DNA from: Deinococcus humi
GTDB lineage: Bacteria > Deinococcota > Deinococci > Deinococcales > Deinococcaceae
Length of the DNA: 64,000 nucleotides
NCBI RefSeq assembly: GCF_014201875.1
Contig: NZ_JACHFL010000003.1
Span: forward strand, 62,001 to 126,000
Direction: 5' to 3'
Shown here in pieces: positions 42,500-55,205 of this stretch (position 1 is the first letter of the stretch; every line of letters begins with the position of its first letter). A program made the translations under genes and the position numbers. A model generated the notes under the pieces. It was given only the letters and a program-made list of their open reading frames with translations, was not told where the DNA came from and ran no database searches.

Positions 42500-44536
42500 C
42501 TACTTTCCGCTGCCGATCAGGGTCAGTCCAATCAACGTGGGGTTGGCATTCTTGCCCTCACTGATCAGGGTGATGCGCTTGATCACACTGCTTGGTTTGG
42601 GATTCTTCCATTCCAGCACCGGGACGTTGATGTCCAACCCGTCTGCCGTTCGTCCCACCCAGCCGGGAGCGGGAATCATCGAGGTGGGCAATAGGTCGGT
42701 CCAGGCGCGGATGTGGCGCCCGTATTCCAGCGGCAGCGCCAGTTTGCTTCCATCGGCGTACTCGATCTCGTAGCGTCCGATCACCTCGCGGGCCAGTGCG
42801 CCCGGCCAGCCGGTGGTGTGCAGGAAGGCAATGGCGTCAGCCTTCCGCTCCAGTTCCACCGTGGCCTGTGTGGGCAGGTCGTTGACCGCCCCCCGCGCCC
42901 CCTTGAGCATCACCGCGCTGGAAATGTCGAACTTATACGTGCCGATCTGCTGGACGCCCGTTTTCAGGTTCCGCAGGTCGATGTCCGGTCCCTTGCCAAT
43001 CCAGCCCCGCTCGTCGTTGTCGGTCAGGGTGCGGGTGGCCAGTGCTTTCAGACTGACTGTGGCGCCCGCCGTCCCCCTGTAGGCCAGGGGCGCGTACAGG
43101 TCACGGAACAGCGCTGCCGCGTTCGTCACAGGCCCCGCCTCCGGGTTCCAGAACGCGCCCGCCGCACGCACGTAAGCCACGCCCTGCTGCGCCTGCCCGT
43201 CCCAGATGCTGGGGTTGCCGAAATACCCGGTCCAGCGGGTCTGAATCATGCCCAGCGCCCCGGCTTTCTGCGCGGAGCGGGCCAGCCCCTCGGCGTTGCC
43301 AGCCTCATCCCAGGACGCCCCCAGCACCGGGAACCCCAGCCCGGCGATCTTTTGCATCATCCCGTAATCTGTGCCTGGCGCGTAGTTCCAGTACGCCACC
43401 TGAATATCCTTGGGCAGCATAGTGGGCAGACTGCCGATCACCGAGTCCGAGAAGGCCGAGTCGTGCCAGATCATGGTGGCCACGCCCAGCGATTTCAGGT
43501 AATCGTGAATCTTCACGGTGTCGTCCACGAACAGCTTCTCAAAGCCCGCCGCCTTGCCGTTGGCCCGCGCCGGGAAGCGGTCCCGGTTTCTTACCTCGTC
43601 ATGGCCGATGTGGATGGTCCTGGCCCCGAACACCTCTGCCGCCTCCTTGAAAATAGGGAAGAGGACGCGGCTGTACGTCACCGGATTCAGGGTGTCGTAG
43701 GCGTATGGATTCTGGCTGTCCGGGTCCTGATACAGGTCCTTGTTCGCGCCGCCGTAAAACATCCACTGGACGTGGCCCAGCGTCTCGATCAGTGGAATGA
43801 CCTCCAGCCCATGTTCGCGGGCCAACTGTGCCACCCGCCGCGCCTCGGCCTTGCTGGCGCCGCCGGGATGGGCATAGCCGCCCGCCTTCGCGGTGTCCCA
43901 CTGCACGTAGTTGCTCATGACCAGCACGGCGTTGTATTTCAGCGCGGCCAGCATGGGGATGAGCGCATCGTTCACGCCTTTGCTGTACTGATCGAGGTAG
44001 ATCATCGCCACGCGTTTCTTCAGAGCGGGCGAGTCGCTGATCCTGGCAAACCGCACTCCTGCGGGCGTCAGCAGTTGCCGCAGCGTCTGTGCGCCCTCAT
44101 ATGCGCCCTTGACGTCCGCGCCGACAAGATACGCGCCGCCTGCGTCCACCCACAGGGCGTAGCCCTCAGCCGCCGTACTGGTCAGCCCCGCAGCCCCCGC
44201 TTTCGCCGCCAGATCGGCGTCCGCCAGCGTCCCGATGACGATGGCCGGCTTGCCGGTGGTGGCGTCCGGTAGAGCCACGCCCAGCCGTGTTTTCCACTCG
44301 GCCCGCAGGTCACGGACGGCCCAGCCCAGTTCGGGGGCACTGCCCACCGTGCGGATGCCCAGACCCGCCAACCCCAGCGTTCCGGCCGGGAACTCCGCGC
44401 GCCTCGGCTGCGGCACGAGCTGGCCCGAGGGCACCTGAGCGCGGGCGTCGGGAATGGGGGTGATCTGCGCGGTGGCGCCCCCGGCGGTGGCCAGGGCCAG
44501 GAAAATCAGGGCCTGGAATGTTCTGAATGGGGTCAT
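42500..44536 (-). CDS. Secreted GH20-type beta-N-acetylhexosaminidase
   Basis: A 678-residue exported glycosidase. A signal peptide (FQALIFLALATAGGATAQ) precedes a GH20b-like N-terminal domain and a TIM barrel carrying the acid/base pair in TIHIGHDEVRNRDR (Asp-Glu), with NAVLVMSNYVQWD, EVIPLIETLGHVQWMFYG and WHDSAFSD around it. A C-terminal beta domain of about 150 residues may bind carbohydrate. It should remove terminal GlcNAc or GalNAc outside the cell. ATG 44536 fits the spacing of AAGGGA better than the TTG at 44545. It lies downstream of a sugar-binding protein gene. Confidence 0.83.
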   Translation of the reverse strand: MTPFRTFQALIFLALATAGGATAQITPIPDARAQVPSGQLVPQPRRAEFPAGTLGLAGLGIRTVGSAPELGWAVRDLRAEWKTRLGVALPDATTGKPAIVIGTLADADLAAKAGAAGLTSTAAEGYALWVDAGGAYLVGADVKGAYEGAQTLRQLLTPAGVRFARISDSPALKKRVAMIYLDQYSKGVNDALIPMLAALKYNAVLVMSNYVQWDTAKAGGYAHPGGASKAEARRVAQLAREHGLEVIPLIETLGHVQWMFYGGANKDLYQDPDSQNPYAYDTLNPVTYSRVLFPIFKEAAEVFGARTIHIGHDEVRNRDRFPARANGKAAGFEKLFVDDTVKIHDYLKSLGVATMIWHDSAFSDSVIGSLPTMLPKDIQVAYWNYAPGTDYGMMQKIAGLGFPVLGASWDEAGNAEGLARSAQKAGALGMIQTRWTGYFGNPSIWDGQAQQGVAYVRAAGAFWNPEAGPVTNAAALFRDLYAPLAYRGTAGATVSLKALATRTLTDNDERGWIGKGPDIDLRNLKTGVQQIGTYKFDISSAVMLKGARGAVNDLPTQATVELERKADAIAFLHTTGWPGALAREVIGRYEIEYADGSKLALPLEYGRHIRAWTDLLPTSMIPAPGWVGRTADGLDINVPVLEWKNPKPSSVIKRITLISEGKNANPTLIGLTLIGSGK

Positions 44537-44607
44537 GGCAGTCAATCCCTTGGTGAGTCGAAAAGTGGTTGGATAGAGCGGACCTGTGCGACTGACTCCA
44601 CACCAAC

Positions 44608-44643
44608 GACGGGGGTGTCCGGGTCATCCCGAATCCCCCCGTC
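44608..44643 (-). terminator. Hairpin between the sugar-binding protein and GH20 genes
   Basis: GACGGGGG (44608-44615) pairs with CCCCCGTC (44636-44643); the loop holds an inner CGGG/CCCG stem. No T tract is present, so partial read-through into the GH20 gene is likely. Confidence 0.45.
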
Positions 44644-44658
44644 TGCTCTAAATGGTGC

Positions 44659-45912
<1,254 letters not shown>

Positions 45913-46061
45913 GGGCGACTCCTGGAGAAGATGAACGGAGAAAGGGGACGGCGCTGGAGATTGGATTGAGGATTGATGCCGAGAATGTAGCGCCACGCCC
46001 CTGCGCTTGCCTGAGAAGTTGTCTGCCTTCCTCATGTGCGGGGGCTGCGCGGGTCACGCGT

Positions 46062-46067
46062 TACCCT
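46062..46067 (+). promoter_or_regulatory. -10 element (TACCCT) of nagZ, leaderless
   Basis: TACCCT is 7 nt upstream of ATG 46075 and decides it over the in-frame start at 46036. Confidence 0.6.
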
Positions 46068-46074
46068 GCATGGC

Positions 46075-47541
46075 ATGACTGCCCAGACCCTGCCCGGCGT
46101 ATTCGCAATGGTGGACATTCCCGGTCCCACGCTGGACGCCGACACCGCCGCCCACCTGAAAAAACACGGTGTCCGCAGCGTGTGTCTGTTTGGCAAGAAC
46201 ATCGAGTCTGTGGGGCAATTGCGACAGCTGTGCGCCGACCTGCGCGAGGTGCTGGGAGAGGACGCTCTGATCGCCCTGGACCACGAGGGCGGCGCGATTC
46301 TGCGCCCGGACTTCTGGCCCTTCGCCCCCAGCGCCATGGGTCTGGGCGCGGCGGACGACGTGGGCCTGACGCAGGCGGTCTCGGCAGCGCTGGGCCGGCA
46401 GCTTCGCAGCGTGGGCATCAACTGGAACTTTGCCCCGGTGCTGGACGTCAATGTCAGTCCGGCCAATCCGGTGATCGGCGAACGGGCCTACGGTGCGGAC
46501 CCGGCCCTGGTGACGCGGCATGGTGGTGCGGCGCTGGCCGGGTACGCGTCGGCGGGCGTGGCGGCCTGCGTCAAGCACTTTCCGGGTCACGGCGACACGC
46601 GGGTGGACAGCCATCTGGCGCTGCCGCGCGTGGACAAGAGCCGGGCTGAACTGGAGGCCACCGAGTTCGCCCCCTTCCGTCATCTGCTGCCCCAGACGCC
46701 CGCCGTCATGACTGCCCACATCGTCTACCCGGCGCTAGATGAGGTTCATCCGGCCACCCTCTCGCGGCGCGTCCTGACCGGGCTGCTGCGGCAGGAATGG
46801 GGTTACGGCGGCGTGACCGTCACTGACAGCATGGGGATGCGGGCGATCGATGACCATTACGGGCGCGGTGAGGCCGGGGTGCTGGCGCTGGAGGCCGGGG
46901 CCGATCTGGTGATGGCCCTAGGACGCCGCGAGGCGCAGGAGACGACGCTGGAGGCCATTGGCGCGGCGATGAAAACCCGCCTGAACCGTCAGGAGCTGGA
47001 CGCCAGTCTGGCGCGTCTGCACGCCCTGGCCCGGCAGGCTCCGGCGGAGGCGGATGTCTCGCTGGACCCGCAGAGCGACGCGGCCCTGTTCCGCCGCGCC
47101 TGGGCACAGGGCCTGACCGCCTACCGCAACCCCGTCGCCCCACAACCCGGTGCCCGCGTTACGCTGATCGCCCACCGCCAGCCGGTGCGCGAGACGGTGA
47201 GCGAGGCGGGTGCAGACGCCGAAACGCTGGCCCGCGAGCTGGCACAGGTCTACGAGGTGAGGCTCGTTCCTTTTGAGACGCCCGAGGCCATCGACTGGCA
47301 GGGGGCCCGCGCTGGGGGCGATCCGGTGATTCTGGCCACCACCGCCCGTCACCGGCACCCGGCGTTGATCGGGGTCCAGCCGGACCTTCACCTGTGTCTC
47401 TACAATCCCTACGCCGTGCTGGACGTGGACGCCCCCGCATTGCTGGCCTACGGGTTTCGCCCCGAGGCCCGCGCCGCCGTCCTGGGTTGGTTGAAGGGGG
47501 AAGCGGGAGCGCAAGGCAGCCTGCCGTTCGGCCCAGCCTGA
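46075..47541 (+). CDS. nagZ: GH3 beta-N-acetylhexosaminidase (NagZ-like)
   Basis: A 488-residue cytoplasmic GH3 enzyme with the NagZ hallmark [18 protein letters not shown] (catalytic Asp-His dyad loop) and the nucleophile Asp in [23 protein letters not shown] and [26 protein letters not shown] are also typical. It is about 150 residues longer than the E. coli NagZ, with a C-terminal alpha/beta domain (MTLIAH-like [31 protein letters not shown]), as in two-domain GH3 proteins. It would release GlcNAc from imported muropeptides or chitobiose. Divergent from the sugar-binding protein gene. Confidence 0.9.
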   Translation: MTAQTLPGVFAMVDIPGPTLDADTAAHLKKHGVRSVCLFGKNIESVGQLRQLCADLREVLGEDALIALDHEGGAILRPDFWPFAPSAMGLGAADDVGLTQAVSAALGRQLRSVGINWNFAPVLDVNVSPANPVIGERAYGADPALVTRHGGAALAGYASAGVAACVKHFPGHGDTRVDSHLALPRVDKSRAELEATEFAPFRHLLPQTPAVMTAHIVYPALDEVHPATLSRRVLTGLLRQEWGYGGVTVTDSMGMRAIDDHYGRGEAGVLALEAGADLVMALGRREAQETTLEAIGAAMKTRLNRQELDASLARLHALARQAPAEADVSLDPQSDAALFRRAWAQGLTAYRNPVAPQPGARVTLIAHRQPVRETVSEAGADAETLARELAQVYEVRLVPFETPEAIDWQGARAGGDPVILATTARHRHPALIGVQPDLHLCLYNPYAVLDVDAPALLAYGFRPEARAAVLGWLKGEAGAQGSLPFGPA

Positions 47542-47551
47542 TCCGAGTCGC

Positions 47552-48430
47552 TCAGGGGTTGTCCCGCTCCCACGGCCACTGATCCGGCGCGGCCGCCACG
47601 CCCAGCGCCCGTGGCCCGGTGTGGACGTTCAGGACCGGATTGACGCCCGCCGCTCCTGACCACACGATGGGATGTCGTCCCCTCAACTGTTCCATCAGCG
47701 CGTCCGCGTCCTCGCGGATGTTGCCGTACAGCAGGCCCACGCGTAGGGGCGTGCCCTCACCGTACGTCCGGGTCACCTGCTGCCCCACCGCCTCGATGCC
47801 GCCCTTGTAACTGCGGGCGCGGCCGACATTGGTGTACGCACCCGTCGTCTTGTCCACCGTGATAACCGGCTTGAGGTTCAACAGCCCGCCCAGCGTGGCC
47901 TGCACCCGCCCGATGCGGCCGCCCCGGCGCAGGTACTCCAGCGTTTCGATGGTGAAATATAGTTCGGTTTCCTGTTGCACCGCGCGGACCCATTCCAGCG
48001 CCGTTTCCAGCGACTCGCCCCGCAGGGCAGCGGTCTGCGCGGCATGCACCTGGAATGCTTGCGCCGCGCTCAGCGTGCCCGAGTCGTGCAGGCGAACGTC
48101 TATGCCGTCCAGCACCCCCCGCGCCTGATCGGCGGCGTTCCGGCTCCCGCTGAGCCCCGCGCTGATGGTGACCGCCAGCACCTGTGGCGAGCCCGCTTCC
48201 CGGATGGCGTCGGCCCACTCCTGCGGCGTCGGCTGGCTGCTGGTGGGGTGCTGCGGGTTGGTCTGCAACTCCTTGAACAGATCGGCGCGGGAGATCTCAT
48301 CGGTGCGGTAACTCCTGCTCCCGAAGTTGACCGAGAAGGGGGCGACGGGCACAGCGTTGTTCAGGCCCTCGAAGGCGTCGAGCCCGCCATCGGTCGCCAC
48401 GGCAAAGTGCGGTCTGGTGTCCTGTGTCAT
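47552..48430 (-). CDS. DegV-family fatty acid-binding protein
   Basis: A 292-residue DegV protein, which binds a fatty acid in a pocket between two domains and, as FakB, can present it to the kinase Fak[61 protein letters not shown] and [15 protein letters not shown] are family motifs. No fakA-like gene is visible. The start overlaps the upstream dehydrogenase stop (ATGA), so the two are translated together. Confidence 0.9.
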   Translation of the reverse strand: MTQDTRPHFAVATDGGLDAFEGLNNAVPVAPFSVNFGSRSYRTDEISRADLFKELQTNPQHPTSSQPTPQEWADAIREAGSPQVLAVTISAGLSGSRNAADQARGVLDGIDVRLHDSGTLSAAQAFQVHAAQTAALRGESLETALEWVRAVQQETELYFTIETLEYLRRGGRIGRVQATLGGLLNLKPVITVDKTTGAYTNVGRARSYKGGIEAVGQQVTRTYGEGTPLRVGLLYGNIREDADALMEQLRGRHPIVWSGAAGVNPVLNVHTGPRALGVAAAPDQWPWERDNP

Positions 48431-49311
48431 CTGATCTCCTGTTCGTTCATCTGTTCCACCAGTTTCAACAGGGCGGTGTGATCCTCATTCGGGCCGATCA
48501 TCCGTGAGGCGGCCCGGCAAAGGGCGTCTACCTGGGCCAGCACCGGGGCGCTGCCCTTGACGCTGTCCACCAGGTCCATCGCGATTCCTGTGTCTTTGGC
48601 CAGCAGGCCCAGCCCGAAGGTGGGCGGAAACTCGCGGGTCAGCACGCGGGCCGGAATCAAGTTTTCGGAGGCGTTGCTGCGGCCGCTGCTGGCGTTGATG
48701 ACCTGCAGCGCGGCGTTCAGGTCCACCCCACCTCTGCCGAGCACGGCCAGCCCCTCGCCCGTTGCCCACAGATTGACCGCCAGCAGCGCATTGTTCACCG
48801 CCTTGACGGCGAAACCTGATCCTGTGTCGCCCACATGGACGGCGGTGCCCGCGAAGGCCAGTTCGCCGCGCACCGCCTCTACCTCGTCTGCCGGACCACC
48901 GAGCATCACAGTCAGGTTGCCCGCCTTCGCGCCGTTGACCCCGCCGCTGACCGGGGCATCCAGGAACCGTACGCCGTGCGTCAGCAACCGCGCCCGCTGC
49001 GCCCGCGCTGCGTCGGGATGCCCACTGGTGCAATCCACCCAGACGGTGCCGGGATTCAGGTGCGCCTCAAGCTGTCCGATCACCTCATCCACGTCCGCGC
49101 TGGTGGGCAGGCAGGTAAAGATCACCGACGCCTGGGCTGTGTCCTGCAGCGTCGCGGCCTGCGTGCCGTACTCGGCGGCGTGGGCCAGGGCTTTTTCCAT
49201 GTGGCGGTTCCAGACCAGCACGCGTCCACCCGTCTGGGCAGCGCGGCGGGCCAGGGCGGCGGCCATCGGCACGCCCATCGCGCCGAGGCCCAGAAATGCG
49301 GCAGTCTTCAT
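48427..49311 (-). CDS. Beta-hydroxyacid dehydrogenase (3-hydroxyisobutyrate dehydrogenase-like)
   Basis: A 294-residue NAD(P)-dependent enzyme of the 6PGDH/3HIBDH superfamily. [17 protein letters not shown] binds the nucleotide, [24 protein letters not shown] holds the substrate-binding block, and [21 protein letters not shown] carries the catalytic Lys. The Asn-Gly spacing fits hydroxyisobutyrate or tartronate semialdehyde reductases; the substrate is unresolved. The promoter has TAGCCT 7 nt upstream of ATG 49311. Confidence 0.88.
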   Translation of the reverse strand: MKTAAFLGLGAMGVPMAAALARRAAQTGGRVLVWNRHMEKALAHAAEYGTQAATLQDTAQASVIFTCLPTSADVDEVIGQLEAHLNPGTVWVDCTSGHPDAARAQRARLLTHGVRFLDAPVSGGVNGAKAGNLTVMLGGPADEVEAVRGELAFAGTAVHVGDTGSGFAVKAVNNALLAVNLWATGEGLAVLGRGGVDLNAALQVINASSGRSNASENLIPARVLTREFPPTFGLGLLAKDTGIAMDLVDSVKGSAPVLAQVDALCRAASRMIGPNEDHTALLKLVEQMNEQEIR

Positions 49312-49318
49312 CCTGAAC

Positions 49319-49324
49319 AGGCTA
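49319..49324 (-). promoter_or_regulatory. -10 element (TAGCCT) of the dehydrogenase-DegV operon, leaderless
   Basis: TAGCCT on the - strand is 7 nt before ATG 49311. Confidence 0.55.
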
Positions 49325-49430
49325 GAGGGAATGGGTGGGCCGGCGGCTGAACTTGGACGCGGTGTAATCTTTAGAGCCGAGAACCCTGCCCTGCGCGGCC
49401 GCCGTGTGCCTCCCCGGCCTTTCGGAGCGG

Positions 49431-49436
49431 TAGGCT
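49431..49436 (+). promoter_or_regulatory. -10 element (TAGGCT) of the six-codon uORF
   Basis: TAGGCT is 6 nt before ATG 49443, which opens a tiny ORF and not the downstream gene. Confidence 0.5.
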
Positions 49437-49442
49437 GGGTGT

Positions 49443-49463
49443 ATGACAGCGGAGCAAGGCTGA
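49443..49463 (+). CDS. Six-codon upstream ORF (MTAEQG) coupled to the next gene
   Basis: ATG 49443 sits where a leaderless transcript would begin and is followed by five codons and TGA. Its stop overlaps the next gene's ATG as TGATG. It probably serves to load ribosomes that reinitiate on the membrane protein gene, which has no good Shine-Dalgarno of its own apart from GGAGC within the uORF. Confidence 0.45.
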   Translation: MTAEQG

Positions 49464-50404
49464 TGGAGGCCGTCGCCTGGATCGTTCATCCGGCCGCGGG
49501 GCTCGCGCTGGGGCTGTTTGCCTCGGTCCTGTTTTCCAAACGTGGGCGGCAGTGGGAGGCGGTGGCCTTCGCGTCGGCGCTGCTGTTGCTGCTGGCCGTG
49601 CTGGGCGCGGATTGGGACGTGCATCCGGCGGCGGGAATGCTGCTGGGGTATTTCGGCTCCACTGCTTTCGGCCACTGGCAAAAGCGCTGGCCTGCGCTGC
49701 TGGCGGCGCTGGTGGCCTCTGGCTTCTTCATGCTGGTGGGCGCGGACTGGATGATCTTTCCACTGGCGGTCATGGGCCTGATCTGGCTGTTCACGGCAGC
49801 CTTCTCATTCGTGGGACGGTCCGACAAGACTCAGGTGGGCGCGGCGCCCAAGGCACCCGCCGAGTTGCCCGAGCAGGCTGGGGGCTTCTCCCTGGGCTCA
49901 TGGTTTGGGGCGGGGGAGAAGCACTGGGAACTGGTGACGGCCACCCCCGCCCCGGCCAGGGTTCCAGGCCCGAAAGTGGCCCCCCAACCCGCTGCCGATC
50001 CCTATACTGAGTGGATGCGTGACAGCCGCCTGCCCGGCGAGGCTCGCGCGCAGCTGGTGGCGCTGAATCTGCGGACCAAGGAGGCGCTGACACATCTGCA
50101 CGGGCTGGACCAGCAGGGCAGCGAGGCCGAATATCTGGCCCGTGCCATCCGCGAGGAGTACGTGCCCACCGCCGTGAGCGCCTACCTGAAGCTGCCGCGC
50201 ACGAGGGCGGACACCGCCCCTATCGAGGGCGGCAAGACGGGCCGAGACCTGCTGCGCGAACAGCTCGATCTGCTGCTGGAGGCGGTACAGGACATCCTCG
50301 ACGCCACGCTTCAGGCGGGGGGGCGCGAACTGCTGACCCACCAGCGCTTTCTAGAGGACCGCTTTGGCACAGCCGCCGAGAAAGCGGACGATCTCAAGGT
50401 CTGA
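49463..50404 (+). CDS. Membrane protein with C-terminal cytoplasmic helical domain, unknown function
   Basis: A 313-residue protein. The first 110 residues hold about four short hydrophobic segments in two similar halves ([20 protein letters not shown] and [22 protein letters not shown] repeat the same pattern), then [30 protein letters not shown] Pro/Ala-rich linker joins a helical cytoplasmic domain from about residue 180 ([45 protein letters not shown]). No family recognised. It is coupled to the uORF upstream and to the GNAT gene downstream (TGATG). Confidence 0.65.
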   Translation: MEAVAWIVHPAAGLALGLFASVLFSKRGRQWEAVAFASALLLLLAVLGADWDVHPAAGMLLGYFGSTAFGHWQKRWPALLAALVASGFFMLVGADWMIFPLAVMGLIWLFTAAFSFVGRSDKTQVGAAPKAPAELPEQAGGFSLGSWFGAGEKHWELVTATPAPARVPGPKVAPQPAADPYTEWMRDSRLPGEARAQLVALNLRTKEALTHLHGLDQQGSEAEYLARAIREEYVPTAVSAYLKLPRTRADTAPIEGGKTGRDLLREQLDLLLEAVQDILDATLQAGGRELLTHQRFLEDRFGTAAEKADDLKV

Positions 50405-50943
50405 TGTCACCCCTCGTCCGTCCCGCCACCCGGGCCGATGTGCCGGCCACGCTGGAGATCTACAACCACGCGGTGCTGCACACCACCGCCTCGTACGACC
50501 TCGAACCCATCTCGCTGGAGACCCGCCTGGACTGGTTTGACCGCAAGCGGAGGGCAGGCTGGCCTGTGCTGGTAGTTGTGGATGGTCCCAGGGTGATGGG
50601 CTGGGCCACCTATGGCCCCTTTCGCGAGAAGCTGGGCTACGCGGGGACAGTGGAACACAGCGTTTATATCCGGGACCGTCTGCGCGGCAGGGGCCTGGGC
50701 AGGCTGCTGATGACCGCGTTGATTGACGACGCCAGGACTGCGGGTTTTCACGTCATGGTGGGCGGGGTGGACGCCGCAAATACGGACAGTCTTGCCTTTC
50801 ACGCGAGGCTGGGCTTCGTGCAGGTGGCGCATTTTCGGCAGGTAGGGCGAAAGTTCGGACGCTGGTTGGACCTGGCTTTCATGCAACGTCACCTGAGCGA
50901 GGAGGCAATGACAAGCAGCAGTGCGCTGACCCCCAGAATCTGA
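50404..50943 (+). CDS. GNAT N-acetyltransferase, phosphinothricin-acetyltransferase-like
   Basis: A 179-residue acetyltransferase of the PAT/YncA type. RPATRADVPATLEIYNHAVLHTTASYD opens the domain; VEHSVYIRDRLRGRGLGRLLMTALIDDAR is the acetyl-CoA-binding motif A; NTDSLAFHARLGFVQVAHFRQVGRKF is motif B. Homologues acetylate methionine sulfoximine or related amines. The ATG overlaps the preceding stop as TGATG. Confidence 0.88.
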   Translation: MSPLVRPATRADVPATLEIYNHAVLHTTASYDLEPISLETRLDWFDRKRRAGWPVLVVVDGPRVMGWATYGPFREKLGYAGTVEHSVYIRDRLRGRGLGRLLMTALIDDARTAGFHVMVGGVDAANTDSLAFHARLGFVQVAHFRQVGRKFGRWLDLAFMQRHLSEEAMTSSSALTPRI

Positions 50944-50950
50944 TGCCCAG

Positions 50951-50979
50951 TTGACAGTCCTCCGCACGTTCCTCATAGG
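50951..50979 (+). promoter_or_regulatory. Candidate -35/-10 promoter for the 175-residue secreted protein
   Basis: TTGACA (50951-50956) and CATAGG (50974-50979) are separated by 17 bases, 45 bases before ATG 51025. A second candidate -10, TAGGGT, lies at 51009-51014. Confidence 0.4.
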
Positions 50980-51024
50980 CGGCTCATAAGCTGCTGGGTA
51001 GGGAAGGTTAGGGTTGACAGCGAA

Positions 51025-51552
51025 ATGATCCGTCCTCTTCTGACCGTGACCCTGCTGGCGGGTCTGCTGATTCCAGGCCAGGCCCATGCCGTGCCGGTGA
51101 AACTGGACAGCCTGCCGCTTTCTGTGGAACCCAACGCCAAACTCCTGACCCTGAACCAAGCCGGGATTCGAGCCGCCTTTCCCTCGGCGGCAGGCCGTCC
51201 TGACGCGGTCTTCATGACGGAGGACCGCAAAGTCAGCGTGGCCTTCGAGTGGCGGACCAGCAAACTGGCGGCCAACGAGGTGGAAAAACTCGTGGCGCAG
51301 TTTCCTGCCGTGATCCGCGCGCAGGTGCCGAATGTCAAGACCCTCAAGTCCAGCCTGCTGCAGATGGGCGGCTCGCCGTGGGCGCAGTTTGTGTTCACCA
51401 CTCCAGGACAGGACGATGATCTGCGGCGCGAACTGATGGTCACCAGCGCGGGAGGCCGCATGCTGGTGCTGACCATTGCGGGCAAGGTCAAGGACTACTC
51501 GCGCAATGAAGCCGTCATCCGGAACCTGACCAACAGCGTCCGCCTGAACTGA
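51025..51552 (+). CDS. Secreted protein of unknown function (175 residues)
   Basis: A signal peptide (RPLLTVTLLAGLLIPGQAHA) is followed by a domain with alternating strands and helices: DRKVSVAFEWRTSKLAANEVEKLVAQ, then LMVTSAGGRMLVLTIAGKVKDY and a final NLTNSVRLN. The last part resembles small beta-sheet domains of periplasmic proteins that bind no known ligand. No Cys, no repeats. It stands alone with its own promoter and terminator. Confidence 0.65.
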   Translation: MIRPLLTVTLLAGLLIPGQAHAVPVKLDSLPLSVEPNAKLLTLNQAGIRAAFPSAAGRPDAVFMTEDRKVSVAFEWRTSKLAANEVEKLVAQFPAVIRAQVPNVKTLKSSLLQMGGSPWAQFVFTTPGQDDDLRRELMVTSAGGRMLVLTIAGKVKDYSRNEAVIRNLTNSVRLN

Positions 51553-51610
51553 GGCTGTTGAAGCGGTCTGCACAGCGCGGCGCCTGCACCCTCTCGGGGC
51601 CTTATGTATT

Positions 51611-51639
51611 AGCCCCTCGTCACTGTGGCGAGGGGGGTT
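51611..51639 (+). terminator. Terminator after the secreted protein gene
   Basis: CCCCTCG (51613-51619) pairs with CGAGGGG (51629-51635), followed by GGTTTC. Confidence 0.65.
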
Positions 51640-51730
51640 TCGGCTGTGGTGTAGACCTGAACCGTGCAGAGCTCGGATGTGGCCGAGGGAGCGCCTCTCA
51701 GCCAGGGCCATAAAACCAGACACCCACCGC

Positions 51731-51759
51731 TTCCCTCATCTCCCCAGAGGCGCTATACT
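51731..51759 (+). promoter_or_regulatory. Promoter of the rpsB cluster
   Basis: TATACT (51754-51759) is a good -10 with a weak TTCCCT 17 bases upstream. The transcript would carry a leader of about 130 nt before rpsB, long compared with the leaderless genes around it. Confidence 0.5.
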
Positions 51760-51777
51760 CTTCGGTTGGGTGCCCCC

Positions 51778-51855
51778 ATGACCCGCCGTGCGCGCTCAAG
51801 CGTCGTGCACCGGCCTGGCCCAATGACGGCGAGATCTGACGCTGGGCTGGCATGA
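51778..51855 (+). other. Possible 25-codon ORF in the rpsB leader
   Basis: ATG 51778 opens a 25-residue Arg-rich peptide ending at TGA 51853-51855. It has no Shine-Dalgarno and lies about 10 bases past the expected transcription start. It may be a leader peptide or chance; the leader could equally form a structure bound by S2. Confidence 0.25.
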
Positions 51856-51898
51856 GGACGGCAAACTCTTCCCACTCAACGCTTACTGGAGCCCTACC

Positions 51899-52693
<795 letters not shown>

Positions 52694-52724
52694 ACCCATT
52701 TCGCAGCTCAACCCAGTTCAGAGG

Positions 52725-52769
52725 TGGGGGGCGTCGCTGCGCGGTACGCGGGCCGCGCCCCCCATTTTT
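52725..52769 (+). terminator. Intrinsic terminator/attenuator between rpsB and tsf
   Basis: A 9-bp stem (52725-52733 with 52756-52764) with an inner GC-rich loop is followed by TTTTT. It ends 29 bases before tsf, which has no obvious separate promoter, so it should reduce tsf relative to rpsB. Confidence 0.75.
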
Positions 52770-52798
52770 CCCGTGAATTCAATTCAGGAGGAACCAAG

Positions 52799-53596
52799 AT
52801 GTTGGAATCGATCAAGAAACTGCGCGAACTGACCGGTGCGGGCATGATGGACGTGAAGAAGGCCCTGGCCGACGCGGGCAACGACGAGGACAAGGCAGTG
52901 GCCCTGCTGCGCGAGCGCGGCATCGTCAAGGCCGCCAAGAAAGCCGACCGTGAGGCCCGCGAAGGTCTGGTGCGCTTTATGGTGGACGGCAACGCCGCCG
53001 CGATGGTGGAAGTCAACAGCGAGACCGACTTCGTGGCGCGCAATGCCGACTTCCAGCAGCTGGTGGAAGAACTGGCCCAGGCGGCCCTGAAGGCCAAGAC
53101 CAGCGACGTCGAGGAACTCCGCAACTTCACGATGGATGGCGGCGAGACCGTAGGCACCGTTGTGGCCGCCGCTGCCGGACGCATCGGCGAGAACCTGGTG
53201 CTCAACCGTGTGGCCTACATGGAAGGCCAGCAGATCGCCGGGTACGTGCACAGCAACGGCAAGATCGGCGTGCTGGTGGATCTGGAGGGCGGCAGCGCGG
53301 CGCAGGCCAAGGACGTTGCCCTACATGTGGCCGCCGAGAACCCGCAGTACCTGAAGCGCGATCAGGTGAACAGCGAGGACATCGAGAAGGAGCGCGAGAT
53401 CCTGACCAACAAGGCGCTCAACGAGGGCAAGCCCCAGCAGATCGTCGAGAAGATCGTCTCAGGGCAGATCGGCAAGTTCTACGAGGAAAAAGTGCTGCCC
53501 GAGCAGAAGTTCGTCAAGGACAACTCTGTGACCGTGGGCAAGTACCTGGGCGACGCCAGCGTGAACAACTTCGTCCGGTTCGAGATCGGCTCGTAA
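52799..53596 (+). CDS. tsf: Translation elongation factor Ts
   Basis: A 265-residue EF-Ts, the nucleotide exchange factor for EF-Tu. The N-terminal UBA-like part (KLRELTGAGMMDVKKALADAGNDEDKAVALLRERGI) and the core TDFVARNADFQQLV motif are clear, with the second subdomain GKIGVLVDLEGG. The family is split between short (about 200) and long (about 280) forms; this is long, with a duplicated core. GGAGG 8 nt upstream sets ATG 52799. Confidence 0.98.
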   Translation: MLESIKKLRELTGAGMMDVKKALADAGNDEDKAVALLRERGIVKAAKKADREAREGLVRFMVDGNAAAMVEVNSETDFVARNADFQQLVEELAQAALKAKTSDVEELRNFTMDGGETVGTVVAAAAGRIGENLVLNRVAYMEGQQIAGYVHSNGKIGVLVDLEGGSAAQAKDVALHVAAENPQYLKRDQVNSEDIEKEREILTNKALNEGKPQQIVEKIVSGQIGKFYEEKVLPEQKFVKDNSVTVGKYLGDASVNNFVRFEIGS

Positions 53597-53602
53597 TTCA
53601 AA

Positions 53603-53634
53603 GGAGGGGCGGCGCAGATGGCCGCCTCTTTTTT
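53603..53634 (+). terminator. Terminator after tsf
   Basis: GAGGGGCGGC (53604-53613) folds back on GCCGCCTC (53621-53628) with two unpaired G, followed by a run of six T. Confidence 0.75.
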
Positions 53635-53686
53635 CGGGCCGCATTCTTCCTCTTCCCGGTGGCCCCAGCGGTTGCCGGGCTTTTTC

Positions 53687-54429
<743 letters not shown>

Positions 54430-54559
54430 AGGACTGACGCTGGACAGACGGCGACAGCGGAGGGACGATGAAGGCCCTGACGCCCTCACCGTGCGCAGCC
54501 AGGGTAAACTCGGCCATTCCTTCCTCGCCTCCACATTCATCTATAAGGAGTGTTTCCCC

Positions 54560-55113
<554 letters not shown>

Positions 55114-55205
55114 GCTGCGCCGAAAGGTGGCCCGCGGAACGTGGATCGTGGAGGATCACCACGGTCCACGTTCTCTGTTGTGGTTTCCTGCGGTCGGGGG
55201 GCGTT

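Noticed and set aside
48557..49462. 302-codon in-frame extension upstream of the membrane protein at 49463
   Set aside because: It lies antisense to the hydroxyacid dehydrogenase and has a Ser/Pro/Arg shadow composition; the hydrophobic protein begins at ATG 49463.
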